A stretch of 15,913 nucleotides of DNA, taken from the NCBI GenBank assembly GCA_035499215.1, contig DATJZH010000375.1:1-15913 (forward strand), read 5' to 3'. How positions within the stretch are numbered: the stretch's first letter is position 1; each line of letters starts with the position of its first letter. This document shows positions 13,630 through 15,913 of the stretch, piece by piece. The translations under genes were made by a program, and so were the position numbers. Origin of the DNA: DATJZH01 sp035499215 (GTDB lineage Bacteria; Actinomycetota; Actinomycetes; Streptosporangiales; Streptosporangiaceae). The notes under the pieces were generated by a model that saw only the letters and a program-made list of their open reading frames with translations, did not search any database and was not told the DNA's origin.

Positions 13630-15086
13630 TCCCGCTGTCGGTGGCGAAGGTTGCCGAGATTACCGGAGCTGAGCTCGATCAGGTGACCGATGCCGGAGCG
13701 ATCACCGTCGGCCCGGTGATCATCGACTCGCGCGAGGCGGTGCCGGGCAGCCTGTTCGCAGCACTCCCCGGGAAGCATGCTGACGGTCATGAGTTCGCCG
13801 GGGCCGCTGTGGCCGCGGGCGCTGTCGCCGCGCTCGTGACGCGCCCGGCCGGGGCCCCGGCGCTGATCGTGCCCGATGTCGCGGCCGCGCTCGCCACGCT
13901 GGCCAGGGCGGTGGTGGACCGGGCACCGCAGCTGACGATCGCGGCTATCACCGGCTCGGCCGGGAAGACCACGACCAAAGACCTGACGGCGCAGCTGATC
14001 GAGACCCTGGGGCCGACGGTGTCACCGCGCCACTCGCTGAACAACGAGATCGGAGTTCCGCTCACCGCGCTGCGGGTGACCGGGCAGACGCGCTATCTCA
14101 TCTGCGAGATGGCCGCGCGCGGCAGCGGGCACATCGCCATGCTGTGCCAGATCACGCCGCCCGCCCTCGGCGCGGTGCTGTGCGTCGGGAATGCGCACGC
14201 GGGCGAATTCGGCAGCATCGACGAGGTGGCCAAGGCCAAGGGCGAGCTGCCGGCCGCGCTGTCGGCGGCGGGCGCGGCCGTGCTCAACGCCGACGACCCG
14301 CGGGTCCTGGCTATGGCGGAGCGCACGGCGGCCCGGCTGGTGACCTTCGGCCGATCGCGAGCCGCTGACGTGCGAGCGGCAGACGTGACGCTCGACGAGC
14401 GTGGCCGGCCCAGCTTCCGGCTGCTGATGCGCGGCGGGTGCGCGCCGGTCGCGCTGCGGCTGCATGGCGAGCACCACGTGACCAATGCGCTGGCCGCCGC
14501 CGCGCTGGCCGGCGAGCTCGGCATGCCGGCCGAGGCAATCGCGGCCGGGCTGTCAGCGGCTGTTCCCCGGAGCAGGTGGCGGATGGAAGTCACCGAGCGA
14601 GACGACGGAGTGACGGTCATCAACGATGCCTACAATGCCAATCCCGAGTCGGTCCGGGCAGCGCTGAACGCTCTGGCGGTCATGGCGCGCGGACGGCGCG
14701 GCTACGCGGTGCTCGGGCAGATGACCGAGCTCGGCGAGGCGGCGGAGAAGTTCCACCGGCAGGCCGGCGCGCGCGCCGCGGAGTCAGGCGTGGCCGGGCT
14801 GATCGTCGTCGGCGCCGGGGCGGCCGCTATGCTGGCCGGCGCCGCGGGCGTGCCGGCCTGGCGGGGCGAGCTGCTCCAGGTGGCCGACGGAGCGGCCGCG
14901 CTGCAGGCGCTGCGACAGCGGCTTCGGACCGGGGATGTCGTGCTGGTGAAGGCCTCGCATTCGATCGGCCTGCAGAGCGTGGCGCTGGCGCTGGCGGCCG
15001 GTGCCGGGGCGGATTCCGGTGCCGGGGCGGAATCCGGTGCCGAGGCGGAATCCGGTGCCGGGGCGGAATCCGGTGCTGCCCGGTGA
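13626..15086 (+). CDS. murF: UDP-N-acetylmuramoyl-tripeptide--D-alanyl-D-alanine ligase
   Basis: Cytoplasmic Mur ligase that adds D-Ala-D-Ala to the UDP-MurNAc-tripeptide made by MurE; 486 aa. Motifs in order: DSREAVPGSLFAALPG in the N-terminal substrate domain; P-loop ITGSAGKTTTKDL (K114); SLNNEIGVPLTAL; CEMAARGSGHIAML; VGNAHAGEFGSIDEVAKAKGEL; LNADDPRV; HHVTNALAAAALA; RWRMEV and VINDAYNANPESVRAAL; GQMTELG; and VLVKASHSIGL near the end. The GTG start overlaps the murE stop and has GGAGG four bases upstream. The C-terminus is extended by a short Gly/Ala/Ser/acidic tail encoded by four 18-bp repeats after the fold should end, so the tail is probably dispensable for catalysis. Its stop overlaps the mraY start (GTGA). 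Confidence 0.97.
   Translation: MIPLSVAKVAEITGAELDQVTDAGAITVGPVIIDSREAVPGSLFAALPGKHADGHEFAGAAVAAGAVAALVTRPAGAPALIVPDVAAALATLARAVVDRAPQLTIAAITGSAGKTTTKDLTAQLIETLGPTVSPRHSLNNEIGVPLTALRVTGQTRYLICEMAARGSGHIAMLCQITPPALGAVLCVGNAHAGEFGSIDEVAKAKGELPAALSAAGAAVLNADDPRVLAMAERTAARLVTFGRSRAADVRAADVTLDERGRPSFRLLMRGGCAPVALRLHGEHHVTNALAAAALAGELGMPAEAIAAGLSAAVPRSRWRMEVTERDDGVTVINDAYNANPESVRAALNALAVMARGRRGYAVLGQMTELGEAAEKFHRQAGARAAESGVAGLIVVGAGAAAMLAGAAGVPAWRGELLQVADGAAALQALRQRLRTGDVVLVKASHSIGLQSVALALAAGAGADSGAGAESGAEAESGAGAESGAAR
15000..15071 (+). repeat. 18-bp minisatellite at the 3' end of murF, four copies
   Basis: Four 18-bp units starting GGTGCCGGGGCGGA encode GAGADS, GAGAES, GAEAES and GAGAES. They sit in the last 30 codons of murF, directly before GAAR-stop and the overlapping mraY start. 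The period equals that of the ftsL array, but the sequence is different. Confidence 0.93.
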
Positions 15087-15913
15087 AGACCATCCTCGTC
15101 TCGGCAGCAGTGTCGCTGCTGCTTGCCCTGTTCGGCACGCCGCTGGCCATCAAGATCTTCAGCCGGCGCGGCTACGGCCAGCTGATCCGGGAGGATGGCC
15201 CGGTCGCGCACGCGACCAAGCGCGGCACCCCGACGATGGGCGGGACGGTCATCGTGATCGCCTCGCTGGCTGGCTACGCCGTGGGGCACGAGGCGACGAG
15301 CCAGCCGATGTCAGCGTCGGGCCTGCTTGTGCTGATGCTGATGACGGGCCTGGGCCTGGTGGGCTTCGTCGACGACTTCATCAAGATCTACAAGCAGACC
15401 AGCCTCGGGCTGCGCAGCGGCGCGAAGCTGGCCGGGCAGGCAGTCGTCGGCGCGCTCTTCGCGCTGGAGGTGCTGCACCATCCCGACGGCTACGCCCTCA
15501 GCCCGGCCGACGCACGCATCTCCTTCCTGCGCGACGTCGGCCCGTCAATCGGCGTGCTGCCGTTCGTGCTGTGGATCGTCCTGATGATCGCGGGCTGGTC
15601 GAATGCGGTGAACCTGACCGACGGCCTGGACGGGCTTGCCACCGGTGCCGCCACGCTGGTGCTCGCCGCCTACGTGCTGATCGCGAACTGGCAGCTGCGC
15701 AACGACTGCACGGTCGCCCTGTCGCAGCACTGCTACGCGGTGCGCGATCCCTTCGACCTGGCGGTCGTGGCCGCGTCGGTGCTGGGGGCGTGCTTCGGGT
15801 TCCTGTGGTGGAATGCGCCGCCGGCCAGGATCTTCATGGGTGACACCGGGTCGCTGGCCCTGGGCGGGGCGCTCGCCGGGCTGGCCGTGTGCACGAAGAC
15901 CCAGCTGCTGCTC
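15083..15913 (+). CDS. mraY: Phospho-N-acetylmuramoyl-pentapeptide-transferase (MraY), 3' end outside window
   Basis: Integral membrane enzyme that transfers phospho-MurNAc-pentapeptide from UDP to undecaprenyl phosphate, making lipid I. The window holds 277 codons without a stop; with a family length near 360 aa, about 80 residues are missing. An N-terminal membrane helix (ILVSAAVSLLLALFGTPLAI) leads to VAHATKRGTPTMGG. The aspartate pair in GFVDDFIK (D97, D98), NAVNLTDGLDGLA (N177, D180, D183) and ARIFMGDTGSLALGG (D254) are the MraY active-site motifs. Several helices are visible between them. The loop carrying NDCTVALSQHCYAVRDP has two cysteines. The GTG start overlaps the murF stop (GTGA), indicating translational coupling; its ribosome-binding site would lie within the end of murF and is not strong. 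Confidence 0.96.
   Translation, partial: MKTILVSAAVSLLLALFGTPLAIKIFSRRGYGQLIREDGPVAHATKRGTPTMGGTVIVIASLAGYAVGHEATSQPMSASGLLVLMLMTGLGLVGFVDDFIKIYKQTSLGLRSGAKLAGQAVVGALFALEVLHHPDGYALSPADARISFLRDVGPSIGVLPFVLWIVLMIAGWSNAVNLTDGLDGLATGAATLVLAAYVLIANWQLRNDCTVALSQHCYAVRDPFDLAVVAASVLGACFGFLWWNAPPARIFMGDTGSLALGGALAGLAVCTKTQLLL

Noticed and set aside
15001..15843. 280-codon frame overlapping murF and mraY
   Set aside because: It is the wrong frame over mraY; the true frame from 15083 shows all MraY active-site motifs and stays open to the window edge.
1..15913. Possible novel defence, mobile or biosynthetic system
   Set aside because: No transposase, integrase, toxin-antitoxin, CRISPR repeat, reverse transcriptase or unusual gene fusion was seen; every substantial gene belongs to a known conserved family in a known order.

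Overview
The window is high-GC DNA with frequent GTG starts and Shine-Dalgarno sequences of the GGAGG type. It reads as a chromosomal stretch of an actinobacterium. The gene order dinB, DUF3040, (tgpA, DUF58, moxR on the minus strand), mraZ, rsmH, ftsL, ftsI, murE, murF, mraY is the familiar division and cell-wall (dcw) neighbourhood of filamentous actinomycetes such as Streptosporangiales and Streptomyces relatives. A genus cannot be named from sequence reading alone. MurE carries the DNPR motif of meso-diaminopimelate-adding enzymes, so a DAP-type peptidoglycan is expected.

Left part (1-1791, plus strand): a complete or nearly complete Y-family DNA polymerase IV (dinB), whose start sits in a tandemly duplicated ribosome-binding-site/GTG unit, followed by a small two-helix DUF3040 membrane protein. 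Middle part (1799-6788, minus strand): a moxR - DUF58 - tgpA operon, meaning an AAA+ ATPase, a membrane-anchored vWA-like protein and a membrane transglutaminase-like protein. DUF58 and tgpA are coupled by an ATGA overlap, and a strong hairpin separates moxR from DUF58. TgpA and DUF3040 converge with only 7 nt between their stop codons.

Between moxR and mraZ lies a 386-bp divergent regulatory region (6789-7174). It holds a three-copy 13-bp repeat, a pair of GTGGAG boxes facing moxR, and a promoter (TTGACG-16-TACAGT) interleaved with four GTGG boxes spaced exactly 10 bp apart. The four boxes are a textbook-looking MraZ operator.

Right part (7175-15913, plus strand): mraZ regulator, rsmH 16S rRNA methyltransferase, ftsL and ftsI (septal divisome), then murE, murF and mraY (peptidoglycan precursor synthesis; mraY runs off the window). 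ftsL/ftsI, murE/murF and murF/mraY each overlap by GTGA, which implies translational coupling. FtsL and FtsI carry long, basic, low-complexity cytoplasmic N-termini; in FtsL this is built from 18-bp and 45-bp minisatellites. MurF has an independent 18-bp minisatellite at its C-terminus.

I see no mobile element, CRISPR array, tRNA, rRNA or novel gene cassette. The genes are conserved housekeeping genes. The points of interest are regulatory (MraZ boxes, hairpins) and the repeat-driven protein extensions, not a new system.
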